From NCBI RefSeq assembly GCF_000428765.1, contig NZ_AUAO01000001.1, positions 558,001-622,000 on the forward strand: a DNA stretch of 64,000 bases, in the 5' to 3' direction. The notes under the pieces were generated by a model. It was not told where the DNA came from, did no database searches, and saw nothing but the letters and a program-made list of their open reading frames with translations. The translations under genes and the position numbers were made by a program. Of the stretch, positions 1 through 8,840 are shown piece by piece (within the stretch, counting starts at the first letter, position 1; each line of letters starts with the position of its first letter). The stretch comes from Brevundimonas aveniformis DSM 17977 (lineage in GTDB: Bacteria; Pseudomonadota; Alphaproteobacteria; Caulobacterales; Caulobacteraceae).

Positions 1-1
1 G

Positions 2-790
2 CGAAATCTGGCCCAGCTCAAGGCCGACGGCGTCGCCTTCGTCGGGCCGGACGAGGGGGAGATGGCCTGCGGCGAGTTCGGCGAGGGCCGACTGGCCGAG
101 CCGCCGGTGATCCTGAACGCCATTCGCGCCCGCATCGGTCGGGACGACAGCCTGAAAGGGCGTCACATCCTGATCACCGCCGGGCCGACCGAAGAGCCTC
201 TGGACCCCGTGCGCTTCCTGTCCAATCGTTCGAGCGGCAAGCAGGGCTACGCCATCGCGAGCGCGCTGGAGCGGCGCGGGGCGACGGTGACGCTGATCTC
301 CGGGCCGACCGCCCTGCCGGCGCCGGCGGGCGTTACGCGCGTTCAGATCGGTACGGCCGAGGAGATGCTGGCGGCCTGCAAGGCCGCGCTTCCGGCCCAG
401 GTCGCGATCATGACGGCGGCGGTGGCCGACTGGCGTCCGGCCGAGGCCGCGCCCGAAAAGCTCAAGGACAAGGCGACCCGCACGACCATCGAACTGGTCG
501 CCAATCCGGACATCCTGGCCCAACTGGCGAAGGACGGACCGGATCGCCCCGCCCTGGTCATCGGCTTCGCCGCCGAGACCGAGAAGCTGATCGAGCACGC
601 GCGCGGCAAGCTGGCGAAGAAGGGCTGCGACTGGATCGTGGCCAATGACGTCGGCGGCACCGGCGTCATGGGCGGCGACGCCAATACGGTGACGCTGATC
701 GACGCCGACGGCGAAGAGGCCTGGCCGAGGCTGTCGAAGGCCGAGGTGGCGGAACGGCTGGCGGAGCGGATCGCGAAGACGCTGGGTTAG
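2..790 (+). CDS. coaBC: CoaBC, phosphopantothenate-cysteine ligase part (5' end cut off by window edge)
   Basis: The reading frame is open from base 2 and encodes the C-terminal half of the bifunctional Dfp/CoaBC protein. This half joins cysteine to 4'-phosphopantothenate using CTP, the second step of coenzyme A synthesis; the flavin-dependent decarboxylase (CoaC) half must lie to the left. Typical CoaB blocks are visible: LITAGPTEEPLDPVRFLSN followed by RSSGKQGYAIA (the nucleotide-binding and dimer region), AAVADWRP with the downstream EKLKDK lysines, and the late block VANDVGGTGVMGGDANTV. The stop is at 788-790. Another CoA-pathway gene, a pantothenate-kinase-like protein, lies at 28658. 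Confidence 0.95.
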   Translation, partial: RNLAQLKADGVAFVGPDEGEMACGEFGEGRLAEPPVILNAIRARIGRDDSLKGRHILITAGPTEEPLDPVRFLSNRSSGKQGYAIASALERRGATVTLISGPTALPAPAGVTRVQIGTAEEMLAACKAALPAQVAIMTAAVADWRPAEAAPEKLKDKATRTTIELVANPDILAQLAKDGPDRPALVIGFAAETEKLIEHARGKLAKKGCDWIVANDVGGTGVMGGDANTVTLIDADGEEAWPRLSKAEVAERLAERIAKTLG

Positions 791-855
791 GTCTTGCGGT
801 CGTGGCCGCTTCGCGTTGAACCTGGGGGCTTAGCAGCGCGAGTAGAGGTGTCGCC

Positions 856-1275
856 GTGTCAACCAAGCCCACTTTGGCCGCTGCCTCTGCCATCACATTT
901 GCGATCGTGGCTGCGCTCATAGGCGGAGCTCTGGCGCGACCTGTAGTCGACTGGCTATTCGCGGATGGGGCTAGAGGCTCGGACGTCCAGTGTGTTGCAG
1001 AAGATCGCGTCTGCGTCGGCATGCCTGCGACAGCTGCGTTCGGCTACGGAGTGGACGACCATATCGGGGGGGTTCTTAGTGTCAGTTGCGGATTCTCTGA
1101 ACCCGGCGCAGGAGCCGGTAACCATATGAACCCCCTCCAACTCATGACGGGTGACTGTGTCGAGGACAAATTCGTTGTCGGCTTTTCGACTGGGCGCAGG
1201 CTAACGAACGTCTGGGTCGATGCTGGTGTGATTGTCAGACTTGATGACTATCCGCGCCACTCATTTGATCCCTGA
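856..1275 (+). CDS. Hypothetical membrane-anchored or secreted protein, 139 aa
   Basis: The GTG start at 856 has an AGAGG ribosome site six bases upstream. Residues 8-28 form one hydrophobic stretch (AASAITFAIVAALIGGALA) that reads as an uncleaved anchor or a signal peptide. The rest is polar, with four cysteines (C46, C53, C78, C101) that could form two disulphides outside the membrane. I do not recognise the family. Codon choice is less GC3-biased than in neighbouring genes (for example TTA-like and AGA-like usage, TTC/TTT mixed), which hints at recent gain. It converges on the desaturase with a 25-base gap. Confidence 0.6.
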   Translation: MSTKPTLAAASAITFAIVAALIGGALARPVVDWLFADGARGSDVQCVAEDRVCVGMPATAAFGYGVDDHIGGVLSVSCGFSEPGAGAGNHMNPLQLMTGDCVEDKFVVGFSTGRRLTNVWVDAGVIVRLDDYPRHSFDP

Positions 1276-1300
1276 GACGCGAACTGACCTCCCCAGTGCC

Positions 1301-2227
1301 TTAACGCCCCGACGCCTCCGCCAGCACCGCCCCATACCCCGGCGCGACCTCCATTGCCTCTGTCACCCCCTTCTCCGCCAGCAGGCGGTGCGCCCGCTTC
1401 AGGCTCCAGCAGGGCAGGTGCATGAAAATGTGGTGCTCGGCGTGGAAATTGACCCAGTAGGGGGCGATGAAGGCGCGCTCCCACCAGGCGGCGTGGGTGG
1501 TGCGGGCCTGGCGCAGGGGGTCGATCTCGGAGTTCTCGACGCAGGCGTGCTCGGCGATGTTCCTCAGGCGCGTCACCATCGGAAACCAGGTCGCCAGCGG
1601 CAGGAGCCACAGCGCAAAATACGCCCACCAGACCCCCGCCAGGATCGCCCCAGCCAGCATCGCGCCATTGACCAGCAGGAACGGCGCCGCCGACCGGGCG
1701 GTGACGCGGGCGCCTTCCGGCAGATCCTCATCGGGCGGCACCCGCACGAAAAACGGCGCGATCCGCTGTTTGAAGAAGGTCTGGCCGGTCAGGTCGCGGA
1801 TGATCTTGCGCCTGAGCGAGGCGCGCGTCACCGGAAACGGCGCCGACAGCGGCAGGTCCGGGTCTTCAACCTGCTGGGCGTATTTGTGGTGGCTCAGGTG
1901 ATAGGGACGATAGGCGCTCAGGCTGGCGCCGATGGGCACAGCGCACAGCCAGTGGCCGACCCAATCATTGACCTTGAGGTTGGGATGCAGCCCCGCATGG
2001 GCCGCCTCGTGCATCAATATGGCCAGACCCAGCTGACGCGTGCCGATGACCATGACGCTGAGCGGGATCAGCCAGGGGATCCACACCCCCAATGCCACCG
2101 CCAGGGCGATGACGCCCCAGCAATGGATGACCAGCGCCAGCCCCTTCCAAGATGACCGCGCCGACAGCCCCGCCCATTCCTCGGGCGAGAAGAAGTCGTT
2201 CGGCCTCAGGCGGGCGACGGCGGGCAT
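1301..2227 (-). CDS. Fatty acid desaturase family protein
   Basis: A 308-residue integral membrane di-iron desaturase or hydroxylase. The three histidine boxes are clear: HEAAH at 73-77, HLSHH at 110-114 and HAEHH at 262-266, plus NIAEHA near 223. Hydrophobic segments at about 30-70, 92-106 and 183-220 are arranged as in the membrane desaturase fold, which places the iron site at the cytoplasmic face. Substrate cannot be told from sequence: acyl lipid desaturation and carotenoid or sphingolipid hydroxylation are all used by this superfamily. It stands alone downstream of htpX, separated by an inverted repeat. Confidence 0.85.
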   Translation of the reverse strand: MPAVARLRPNDFFSPEEWAGLSARSSWKGLALVIHCWGVIALAVALGVWIPWLIPLSVMVIGTRQLGLAILMHEAAHAGLHPNLKVNDWVGHWLCAVPIGASLSAYRPYHLSHHKYAQQVEDPDLPLSAPFPVTRASLRRKIIRDLTGQTFFKQRIAPFFVRVPPDEDLPEGARVTARSAAPFLLVNGAMLAGAILAGVWWAYFALWLLPLATWFPMVTRLRNIAEHACVENSEIDPLRQARTTHAAWWERAFIAPYWVNFHAEHHIFMHLPCWSLKRAHRLLAEKGVTEAMEVAPGYGAVLAEASGR

Positions 2228-2275
2228 GGGGAGACGTTAGCCCGTCTCGTCATGGCCGAGAAGCCGCGTCCCTTT

Positions 2276-2400
2276 CGTCATCCTCCGGCGCGCGCAGCGC
2301 GACCGGGGGACCCAGAGCAACGCCCGCACTTCGCGCCGATTTCTCAGGTCATCCTGGGTCCCCCGATCTGCGCCGCTGCGCGGCTTGTCGGAGGATGACG
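2276..2400. repeat. Long imperfect inverted repeat between htpX and the desaturase gene
   Basis: Left arm 2276-2315 begins CGTCATCCTCCG and ends CGGGGGACCCAG; right arm 2354-2400 begins CTGGGTCCCCCG and ends CGGAGGATGACG. The outer 12 and inner 12 bases of the arms are exact complements, and the middle of each arm has its own GC-rich CGCGCAGCGC-type core with an indel between them. The loop is about 38 bases. On the minus strand it could fold at the end of the htpX transcript. This looks like a dispersed palindromic intergenic element rather than a simple terminator. Confidence 0.8.
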
Positions 2401-2414
2401 ATGGGAACGAGGGC

Positions 2415-3362
2415 CTAGCCCCACGGTCCACGGGGCGTGGTCGGCACGCCGGTTGACGGCGCCCGGGGCGCAGCCGGCGTTGCGGTCAGCGTCGGACGAC
2501 GCCCGCCCATGCGACCGGCCAGCTCCATCAGGGCCTTCACCCGGTTGGCGGTGTTCGGGTGGGTCGAGAACAGATTGTCCGCCCCCTGGCCCGACAGCGG
2601 GTTGATGATGAACAGCTGGGCCGAGGCCGGGTTATGCTCGGCGGTCGGGTTCTCGATGCGCTTGGACCAGCCCTCGATCTTTTGCAGGGCCGAGGCCAGC
2701 GCCTGGGGATCGCCGGCGATTTCGGCGCCGACGCGGTCGGCCTCATATTCGCGGCCCCGACTGATGGCCATCTGCACGAGCGCGGCCGCCATGGGTGCCA
2801 GAAGCGCCATGGCGATGGTCCCGATCATGCCGCCGGGCCGGTCGCGGTCGCCGCCGCCGCCGAAGAACAGGCCGAAGTTGGCCAGGGCCGAGATGGCGCC
2901 CGCCACCGTGGCGGTGACCGTCATGGTCAGGGTGTCGCGGTTCTTCACATGGGCCAGCTCATGGGCCATGACGCCGCGGATCTCTTCACGCGTCAGGGCG
3001 CGCAGCAAGCCCTCCGTGGCACATACCGCCGCATTCTCGGGGTTGCGGCCCGTGGCGAAGGCGTTGGGCTGTTCGGTCGGGATGATGGCGATCTGCGGAC
3101 GCGGCAGGCCGGCATCTGCAGACATCTGAACAATGTCGGCGACATAGTTGCGGATCAGCGGCTCGGGGTGGCTCTCATCGACCGGCACGGCGCGATACAT
3201 CCGCAGCACGATCTTGTCGGCGTTCCAGTAGCTGAACAGGTTCATGCCCCCGGCGAACACCAGGGCGATGAGCATGCCTGTGGTTCCGCCGATCAGATAG
3301 CCGAGGCCCATGAACAGGGCGGTCAGAGCCGCCAGGAGGACAAAGGTCTTGAGGTGATTCAT
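2415..3362 (-). CDS. htpX: Membrane zinc metalloprotease HtpX (M48)
   Basis: A 315-residue HtpX homologue, an inner-membrane endopeptidase that degrades misfolded membrane proteins under heat or envelope stress. Transmembrane segments sit at about 5-23 and 27-45, followed by the zinc motif HELAH at 134-138 and the downstream SRGREYEAD block whose glutamate (about 207) is the third zinc ligand. Hydrophobic stretches at about 148-168 and 180-200 follow the active site. The tail after residue 280 is a proline- and alanine-rich extension. A CTTGA-type promoter lies directly upstream, and the L,D-transpeptidase gene ends 39 bases before the start. Confidence 0.96.
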   Translation of the reverse strand: MNHLKTFVLLAALTALFMGLGYLIGGTTGMLIALVFAGGMNLFSYWNADKIVLRMYRAVPVDESHPEPLIRNYVADIVQMSADAGLPRPQIAIIPTEQPNAFATGRNPENAAVCATEGLLRALTREEIRGVMAHELAHVKNRDTLTMTVTATVAGAISALANFGLFFGGGGDRDRPGGMIGTIAMALLAPMAAALVQMAISRGREYEADRVGAEIAGDPQALASALQKIEGWSKRIENPTAEHNPASAQLFIINPLSGQGADNLFSTHPNTANRVKALMELAGRMGGRRPTLTATPAAPRAPSTGVPTTPRGPWG

Positions 3363-3369
3363 GCCCGCT

Positions 3370-3398
3370 ATGTGGCGAGCCCGACCCCGGGACTCAAG
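3370..3398 (-). promoter_or_regulatory. RpoH (sigma-32)-like promoter of htpX, possibly leaderless
   Basis: Read on the minus strand, CTTGAGT (3398-3392) is followed after exactly 14 bases by CGCCACAT (3377-3370). This matches the heat-shock consensus CTTGA and CCCCATnT reasonably (6 of 8 in the -10 part). Transcription would begin near 3362-3364, on top of the htpX ATG, and no Shine-Dalgarno sequence precedes that ATG. htpX is a known heat-shock gene in enterobacteria. Confidence 0.5.
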
Positions 3399-3401
3399 AG
3401 G

Positions 3402-4973
3402 CTACGGCCCGACGTCGTTCGGGTCGTCCCGTCCATCGTCGATCGCGCGCGGCAGGGTGATGTCGATGCCCAGAGCGCGGGCCAGGGCGGCGTCCCGCTG
3501 GTACACGTCCTCGCGGAAGGCCACCGCCCCCTGGCCGGTGACGAAGGCCGTCCAGTAGAGCAGCCGCACCGAGATTTCCCGACCGGTCTGAACCCGTGTG
3601 GTCGTGCGGGCATCCAGGGCCTGGTCGAACTGGGCCAGGCGTTCCGGATTCGGCTCCAGCAGCAGACGGGCGAAGTCGATGGCGTTCTCAACCCGGACGC
3701 AGCCATGCGACCGGTGGCGATAGGCGTTGCGGAACACGCCACGCGCCGGCGTGTCGTGCAGGAAGATGGCGTAGCTGTCGCGCAGCTCGAACTTCACATA
3801 GCCGAGCGCCGCCGTCGGGCCGGCGCGCTGAACCACGCGCCCGTCGGAGGTCACATACATGTTGTTGGCGCGCAGATAGGCAGCGCCGCGTGGCAGGATT
3901 TCGTTGCGGGCAATCCCCATGGGCACGTTCCACGGCGGATTGGCGACGACCGAAGCGAACGGTTTTTCAAGGCTGGGGGTCTGGTTCGCCGGCGTCCCGA
4001 CCACGACCCGGTTGGAGTGAACCGGACGCCCTTCGTGCCAGTAGACCATGATGGCCGCCGCTGTATTGACCTCGATCCGCTCAGGATTGAGGTCACGCTT
4101 GAGCCAGCGGCGACGTTCCAGGTTCAGGGCAATCTGGCGGGCACGGTCCGTGGCCGTCGCCGACAGGGCCGAGGATGAGCCCTGGCCGATGATGCCGTCT
4201 GAAACCAGACCGTGACGCACCTGGAACCGGCGCACGGCCGTCTGGATGTCGTCGGAATACTGGGTCGTCTGCGGGTCGATCGACGCCATGTCGGTCCGGC
4301 TGAGATCACCCTCGGCACGCAGACGCTGGATCAGGGCGGGGATACGATGATCCGTGTCACCGGGCCGGATCGGCCCACCGGCACCAAAGACAGGCCAGCC
4401 ACCGTTCAACGAAATGTCGCGATAGCGGATATAGCCGGCCGACAGATTGGTATAGCCGATATCCGTCGGGGCCAGGGCGTTCATCCAGTCGGACAGTCGG
4501 TTCTGGCGAAGCGCCTCTGCCATGGGGGCACCCAGCGCCACCCGGTTCGGCTCCATCTCCCACAGATCCTCGACGGTCGTGGGATCGACCGTGCCTTCTG
4601 ACAGGACCTTGGCATAAGTCAGGGCGGCCACGGTCAGGCGCATATCTGCCATCTGTGGGTCGGCGACAACGGCCACGCCATCCAGATAGTGGGCCGGGTC
4701 AAGACCGTGACGATCTGCCTGACCGATCACCTGGCCCAGCAGCTGGACACGCTCCGGTGTCCAGGCGGGCTGCCAGCCGAGCACCTCATAGAAGCCCCGG
4801 ATATCGGCCTGTAGCGCCGCCGGCTGGGACGCCAGCTGGTCGTTAAATGTCTGATAAAACGGGCTGATCGGCGCGCCCGCCGGCGTGGCGGGCTGGATCT
4901 GGCCCAGACCCGTTGCGCCACCAAGCGCAACCGCAGAAGCCGAAAATGCCAGTTCGCGTCTGTTCAAGCCCAT
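3402..4973 (-). CDS. L,D-transpeptidase (YcbB type) with peptidoglycan-binding domain
   Basis: Makes 3-3 cross-links in peptidoglycan or attaches proteins to it, in the periplasm. The catalytic YkuD motif HRSHGCVRV lies near the C-terminus, with the nucleophile at about Cys425 of 523. A peptidoglycan-binding repeat (AVRRFQVRHGLVSDGIIG) is in the middle, preceded by the helical scaffolding region usual for YcbB relatives. I chose the ATG at 4973 because AAGGA lies nine bases before it; the ATG at 4982 overlaps that site and a longer frame to 5108 has none. The N-terminus MGLNRRELAFSASAVALGG reads as a twin-arginine-like or Sec signal. Confidence 0.92.
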   Translation of the reverse strand: MGLNRRELAFSASAVALGGATGLGQIQPATPAGAPISPFYQTFNDQLASQPAALQADIRGFYEVLGWQPAWTPERVQLLGQVIGQADRHGLDPAHYLDGVAVVADPQMADMRLTVAALTYAKVLSEGTVDPTTVEDLWEMEPNRVALGAPMAEALRQNRLSDWMNALAPTDIGYTNLSAGYIRYRDISLNGGWPVFGAGGPIRPGDTDHRIPALIQRLRAEGDLSRTDMASIDPQTTQYSDDIQTAVRRFQVRHGLVSDGIIGQGSSSALSATATDRARQIALNLERRRWLKRDLNPERIEVNTAAAIMVYWHEGRPVHSNRVVVGTPANQTPSLEKPFASVVANPPWNVPMGIARNEILPRGAAYLRANNMYVTSDGRVVQRAGPTAALGYVKFELRDSYAIFLHDTPARGVFRNAYRHRSHGCVRVENAIDFARLLLEPNPERLAQFDQALDARTTTRVQTGREISVRLLYWTAFVTGQGAVAFREDVYQRDAALARALGIDITLPRAIDDGRDDPNDVGP

Positions 4974-5113
4974 GGACACCATTCCTTGATCCGCCCTGTC
5001 CGAGCGTCCCTGATGGAGCCAACTTAGCGATGATCTGCGCAAACAGAAAGGCGCCGATCCTGACGATCGACGCCTTGTGTGTCCTGTTTGCAGCTTGGCT
5101 GTAGCCAAACGGG

Positions 5114-5338
5114 CTACTTCTTGATGAAGCCGCCAAACTTGTTGTTGAAGCGCGACACGCGACCGCCGCGGTCCATCAGGTGCTGGCCACCACCAGTCCA
5201 GGCCGGATGCGTCGTCGGATCAATATCCAGATTCAGCGTCGCGCCTTCCTTGCCGTAGGTCGAGCGCGTCTGATAGGTCGTCCCGTCCGTCATCACCACG
5301 GTGATGAAGTGATAGTCGGGGTGGATGTCCTGCTTCAT
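5114..5338 (-). CDS. rpmE: Ribosomal protein L31
   Basis: A 74-residue large-subunit protein starting [19 protein letters not shown]. The block [25 protein letters not shown] is the standard L31 C-terminus. There are no CxxC pairs, so this is the zinc-independent form of the protein. A longer in-frame start at 5380 is rejected because it would run through the leader hairpins. The upstream leader carries a terminator-like hairpin and is described separately. A small hairpin GTAGCC-AAAC-GGGCTAC overlaps the stop codon at 5101-5117. Confidence 0.96.
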   Translation of the reverse strand: MKQDIHPDYHFITVVMTDGTTYQTRSTYGKEGATLNLDIDPTTHPAWTGGGQHLMDRGGRVSRFNNKFGGFIKK

Positions 5339-5360
5339 GGCGTCTGGTCCGGCGGGGGGC

Positions 5361-5409
5361 GCACCCGGGGGGTGCGGCAAAAAATGAAAATCCGCCGGGG
5401 CCCGGCGGA
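5361..5409 (-). promoter_or_regulatory. Candidate rpmE leader: terminator-like hairpin plus second hairpin
   Basis: In the rpmE direction the leader first meets TCCGCCGG-GCC-CCGGCGGA (5409-5391), immediately followed by TTTTCATTTTTT: a textbook intrinsic terminator, 40 bases before the ATG. A second hairpin, GCACCC-CCC-GGGTGC (5375-5361), follows. The downstream CCGCCGG at 5355-5349 could pair with the right arm CCGGCGG of the first hairpin, offering an alternative fold. No minus-strand gene lies upstream that would need a terminator here, so attenuation of rpmE is the simplest reading. Confidence 0.55.
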
Positions 5410-5421
5410 GAGGCGGCGTCC

Positions 5422-5447
5422 ATACTAGATGGACCGCAAAGAGGCAA
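5422..5447 (-). promoter_or_regulatory. Candidate housekeeping promoter of rpmE
   Basis: On the minus strand TTGCCTC (5447-5441) is followed after 11 bases by TCTAGTAT (5429-5422). This resembles the Caulobacter housekeeping form TTGACgs-n10-14-GCTANAWC. Transcription would start near 5415, just ahead of the terminator-like leader hairpin. A dyad GTCCAT-ACTAG-ATGGAC at 5418-5434 covers the -10 region and could be an operator. Confidence 0.45.
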
Positions 5448-5453
5448 GAGTGG

Positions 5454-7292
5454 ATGTCCCAGACTGATTCGCCGTCTCACCGGGGTGATCGGCCCTCAGG
5501 CGGGGCGCTGCTGGCCGAGCAAATGTCGGAGGCAGCAGATCGGCGCGAAAAGCGGCGCGATCTCAGGCCACTGTTGGGTCTGTGGCCCTTTGCCCTGCGC
5601 CATAGGAGTGATCTGTTCCTCTCACTCGTGTTTCTGCTGCTGGCGACCGTGGCGTCCCTGGGCCTTACGGTCACTTCGCGTGGAGCCATCGATCACGGCT
5701 ATGCAAATGGCGGCCAAGACATCAACCGCTGGTTCCTGTGGCTGGGCCTGAATGCCTTGGCCCTCGCTGTCGTGACGGCGGCTCGATACTTCTATGTCAC
5801 CAAGACCGGCGAGCGGATGGTCGCAGATCTGCGGCAAGCTGCGTTTGGACACGTCCTGTCGCTGGATCAGCAGTATCTGTCGGGCATCCGTACCGGCGAA
5901 GTCTTGAGTCGGCTGACCACCGACATCCAGATCGTCGACACCCTACTGACAACCTCGATCTCCTACGCCCTGAGGAATGTTCTGATGCTGACCGGAGGGG
6001 TGATCATGCTGGCGACCGTCAGCCTGAAGCTGACCGGCTTGGTCATGCTGATTGTACCCGTTCTGATCGTGCCCCTTTTCGTCTACGGTCGACGCGTACG
6101 GGCTCTGACGGTTCAATCCCAGGATCGGTTCGCCACGGCCGTCGGCTTCGCCGGAGAAAGCATCGAGGCGCTGGAAACCGTTCAGGCCTTCGGACGCGAA
6201 AGATCCGCTTCGGCCCGCTTCGATGAAGCGGTCGATGGGGCCTTTGCCGCCTCGCTGGAAAGGATAAGCGCGCGCGCTGTGATGACGGCGGCCATCATCC
6301 TGGTGATGTTCGGGGGCGTGACCCTGGTGCTGTGGCTGGGCGTCCGCGATGTTCTAGACGGCCGCATGAGCGAAGGCGCTCTCATCCAATTCGTCCTCCT
6401 GGCCGTATTTGCGGCAGGTGCTGTCGCTGCTCTTGGCGAAAGCTGGGGTGACGTGCAGAAGGCCTCAGGTGCCATGGCGCGGATCGGCGATCTGATGCAG
6501 GCCACACCCGAGATCGCGGCCCCGCCCATGGTGACGGTCCTGCCCGTTCCTCCGCGCGGCGAGGCGGCGTTTCAATCGGTGGCGTTTGCCTATCCGGGAC
6601 GGCCCGACCTGCCGGCGCTGAAGGATTTCTCCTTGACCGTTAGACCCGGTGAGACGGTCGCCCTGGTCGGACCATCAGGAGCGGGTAAGTCGACGGTTTT
6701 CAGGCTTTTGCTCAGATTCTATGACCCCGAGGCAGGCGAGGTCTTGATCGACGGCGTGAACATTCGTGACGCCGAGCCCGCCGAGGTACGCCAACGGCTG
6801 GCCTGGGTGTCGCAGGAGGCCCCCCTGTTTTCAGGGACCGCCGCCGACAATGTCAGGTTTGGACGCGCCGATGCCGATGAGGCGGCTGTCCGTCAGGCCC
6901 TGGAAGAGGCCCAGGCGCTCAAGTTCGTCGAAGCCCTTCCCAGGGGACTGGACGAGCCCCTGGGCGAGCGGGGCCGGTCCCTGTCCGGTGGCCAGAGGCA
7001 AAGGCTGGCCATTGCGCGCGCCCTGGTCCGGCATGCCCCGATCCTGTTGCTGGACGAGGCCACCTCGGCGCTGGATGCCGAAAACGAACGACTGGTTCAG
7101 GCGGCTCTCGATCGCGCCATGGACATGCGCACAACCCTGGTCATTGCTCACCGTCTGGCGACGGTGAAACGCGCCGACCGTATCGTGGTCATGGATGAGG
7201 GGCGGATCGTCGAGGAAGGCACGCACGCCGGTCTTGCCAAGAAAGGCGGGCTCTATGCCCGGTTGGCCGACCTTCAGTTCCGAGCCGACTAG
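5454..7292 (+). CDS. ABC exporter half-transporter (MsbA/ABCB-like), fused permease and ATPase
   Basis: A 612-residue protein with a six-helix transmembrane domain (about 55-330) followed by a nucleotide-binding domain. Walker [10 protein letters not shown] is at 406-414, the signature LSGGQRQR at about 510-517, Walker [13 protein letters not shown] at about 530-541, and the H-loop AHRL follows. It would act as a homodimer exporting a lipid or hydrophobic compound, but the substrate cannot be assigned. The nearest annotated groups are the MsbA-like and ABCB exporters of alphaproteobacteria. It starts from the divergent region shared with rpmE, and its stop codon overlaps that of suhB in the tetranucleotide CTAG. 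Confidence 0.92.
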   Translation: MSQTDSPSHRGDRPSGGALLAEQMSEAADRREKRRDLRPLLGLWPFALRHRSDLFLSLVFLLLATVASLGLTVTSRGAIDHGYANGGQDINRWFLWLGLNALALAVVTAARYFYVTKTGERMVADLRQAAFGHVLSLDQQYLSGIRTGEVLSRLTTDIQIVDTLLTTSISYALRNVLMLTGGVIMLATVSLKLTGLVMLIVPVLIVPLFVYGRRVRALTVQSQDRFATAVGFAGESIEALETVQAFGRERSASARFDEAVDGAFAASLERISARAVMTAAIILVMFGGVTLVLWLGVRDVLDGRMSEGALIQFVLLAVFAAGAVAALGESWGDVQKASGAMARIGDLMQATPEIAAPPMVTVLPVPPRGEAAFQSVAFAYPGRPDLPALKDFSLTVRPGETVALVGPSGAGKSTVFRLLLRFYDPEAGEVLIDGVNIRDAEPAEVRQRLAWVSQEAPLFSGTAADNVRFGRADADEAAVRQALEEAQALKFVEALPRGLDEPLGERGRSLSGGQRQRLAIARALVRHAPILLLDEATSALDAENERLVQAALDRAMDMRTTLVIAHRLATVKRADRIVVMDEGRIVEEGTHAGLAKKGGLYARLADLQFRAD

Positions 7293-8080
7293 GCGGCCCG
7301 CAACAGCTTGAGCAGTTGCGGCTGGATATCCGACGCGCCGACACAGACCGAGACGCCGGAACGCACGTCGTGGCCCTCATCAATGGCACCGATGAGCCCG
7401 CCGGCTTCGGTCACCAATAGCAAACCCGCCGCCACGTCCCAGGCATTCAGATTGCGTTCCCAGAAGGCGTCGTAACGACCGGCGGCCACCCAAGCCAGGT
7501 CGAGCGCCGCCGAGCCCAGGCGACGGATGCCCGCCACCCGCTGGCCGATCGCGTGGACTTCCTTGATCGTCTGGCCGTGACCGGGGCGTCCGATGTAGGG
7601 CAGACCCGTGCCGATCAGGCAGTCCGCCATGTCCCGGCGGCCCGAGACGCGAATGCGCACATCGTTCAGGAACGCACCCTTGCCCTTCTCGGCCCAGAAC
7701 ATCTCCTGGATGATCGGGTTATAGGTCACGGCCGCCTGGATCTCGCCTTCGCGCTCCAGCGCGACGGTGACGGCGAAGTGCGGCATGGCGTGGAGAAAGT
7801 TGGTGGTGCCGTCGATCGGGTCGACGATGAAGGTGTGGCTCTTGTCCGAGCCTTCAACCAGGCCGCGCTCCTCGCCCAGGAAACCATAGCCGGGTCGCGC
7901 CTTCATCAGGACCTCGAACAGCGTCTGTTCGGCCCGCAGATCTGCTGCGGTGACGAAATCACCGGGACCCTTGCGCGACACCTGCAGGGCCGCAACCTCG
8001 CCAAAGTCGCGCATCATTGGGCGGGCGGCCTTTTTGACCGCATCGATCATGACGGACAGGACAGGAGAAACGTGGGGCAT
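7289..8080 (-). CDS. suhB: Inositol-1-monophosphatase family protein (SuhB-like)
   Basis: A 263-residue magnesium-dependent, lithium-sensitive phosphatase of the IMPase family. The metal-binding blocks are present: GEERG (residues about 69-73), VDPIDGTTN (about 86-94) and the late WDVAAG block around residue 215. It hydrolyses inositol phosphates and related sugar or nucleotide phosphates; in enterobacteria SuhB also works in rRNA transcription complexes. It lies 75 bases downstream of efp in the same direction. The last four bases, CTAG, are shared with the convergent ABC exporter gene. Confidence 0.92.
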   Translation of the reverse strand: MPHVSPVLSVMIDAVKKAARPMMRDFGEVAALQVSRKGPGDFVTAADLRAEQTLFEVLMKARPGYGFLGEERGLVEGSDKSHTFIVDPIDGTTNFLHAMPHFAVTVALEREGEIQAAVTYNPIIQEMFWAEKGKGAFLNDVRIRVSGRRDMADCLIGTGLPYIGRPGHGQTIKEVHAIGQRVAGIRRLGSAALDLAWVAAGRYDAFWERNLNAWDVAAGLLLVTEAGGLIGAIDEGHDVRSGVSVCVGASDIQPQLLKLLRAA

Positions 8081-8127
8081 TTTTCGAAGGTTCTAGGTTT
8101 CAGGGATTAGGGAGATCGGCGCTTTCC

Positions 8128-8152
8128 CTAGCACCTGGGACCAGGTTCCTAG
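8128..8152 (-). terminator. Hairpin after efp
   Basis: A dyad CTAG-n-ACCTGG-GA-CCAGGT-nn-CTAG lies a few bases past the efp stop. The inner six-base stem is perfect. There is no U-run on the minus strand, so it may be a Rho-assisted end or an RNA-stabilising hairpin between efp and suhB rather than a full terminator. Confidence 0.4.
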
Positions 8153-8155
8153 AGC

Positions 8156-8725
8156 CTAATCGGCGCGGCGGACGTATTCGCCCGTGGCCGTATCGACGAC
8201 GATCCGCTCCCCGGCCGACATATAGGGCGGGATCATGACGCGGATACCGTTCGACGCCGTTGCCGGCTTGTAGGACGACGAAGCCGTCTGGCCCTTCACC
8301 GTCGGCTCTGTTTCGGCGACCTCGAGGACGACCTGGTCCGGCAGGCTCAGGCCGATCGGGCGATCTTCATGGCTTTCGATGACGACCTTCATGCCTTCCT
8401 GGAGGTAGGGAATACGCTCTTCGCCGACCCAGTCCTTCTGAAGCTCGATCTGCTCGTAGTTCTCGTCGTTCATGAACACGAGGGTGTCGCCGCCATCGTA
8501 CAGATAGCTGTAGTCCTTCTGTTCGAGGGTGACGCGCTCGACCTTGTCCTCCGAGCGGAAACGCTCGTTCAGCTTGTTGCCGGTTTCCAGGTTCTTGGCC
8601 TCGACGTTGGCGAAGGCACCGCCCTTGCCGGGCTTGACGTGGTTGGCCTTGGTCACGACCCACAGGCCGCCGTTATGCTGAAGCACCATGCCGGGCTTGA
8701 TGGTGTTGCCGTTGATCTTGGCCAT
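8156..8725 (-). CDS. efp: Translation elongation factor P
   Basis: A 189-residue EF-P, which relieves ribosome stalling at polyproline. It has the expected three beta-barrel layout: a KOW-like N-terminal domain, then two OB domains. The modified-residue loop reads VKPGKGGAF with Lys34 at the tip, so the lysine (not arginine) modification route is expected. No epmA-type modifying gene is visible in the window. SuhB follows downstream. Confidence 0.97.
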   Translation of the reverse strand: MAKINGNTIKPGMVLQHNGGLWVVTKANHVKPGKGGAFANVEAKNLETGNKLNERFRSEDKVERVTLEQKDYSYLYDGGDTLVFMNDENYEQIELQKDWVGEERIPYLQEGMKVVIESHEDRPIGLSLPDQVVLEVAETEPTVKGQTASSSYKPATASNGIRVMIPPYMSAGERIVVDTATGEYVRRAD

Positions 8726-8840
8726 TTGGGTCTCAGGAGGCTGGGCGGGCCGGATAGCGGGCGCGCGCGAGAATTTTGAGGGCGCTCCCTACAGGTGACA
8801 GCCAAAAAGGGCAAGCTGTCGACAGACCATGGATCAGCCG

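Noticed and set aside
4974..5108. Longer N-terminus of the L,D-transpeptidase
   Set aside because: The extra 45 residues lack a signal, contain many Arg and Ser, and AAGGA is placed correctly only for the ATG at 4973.
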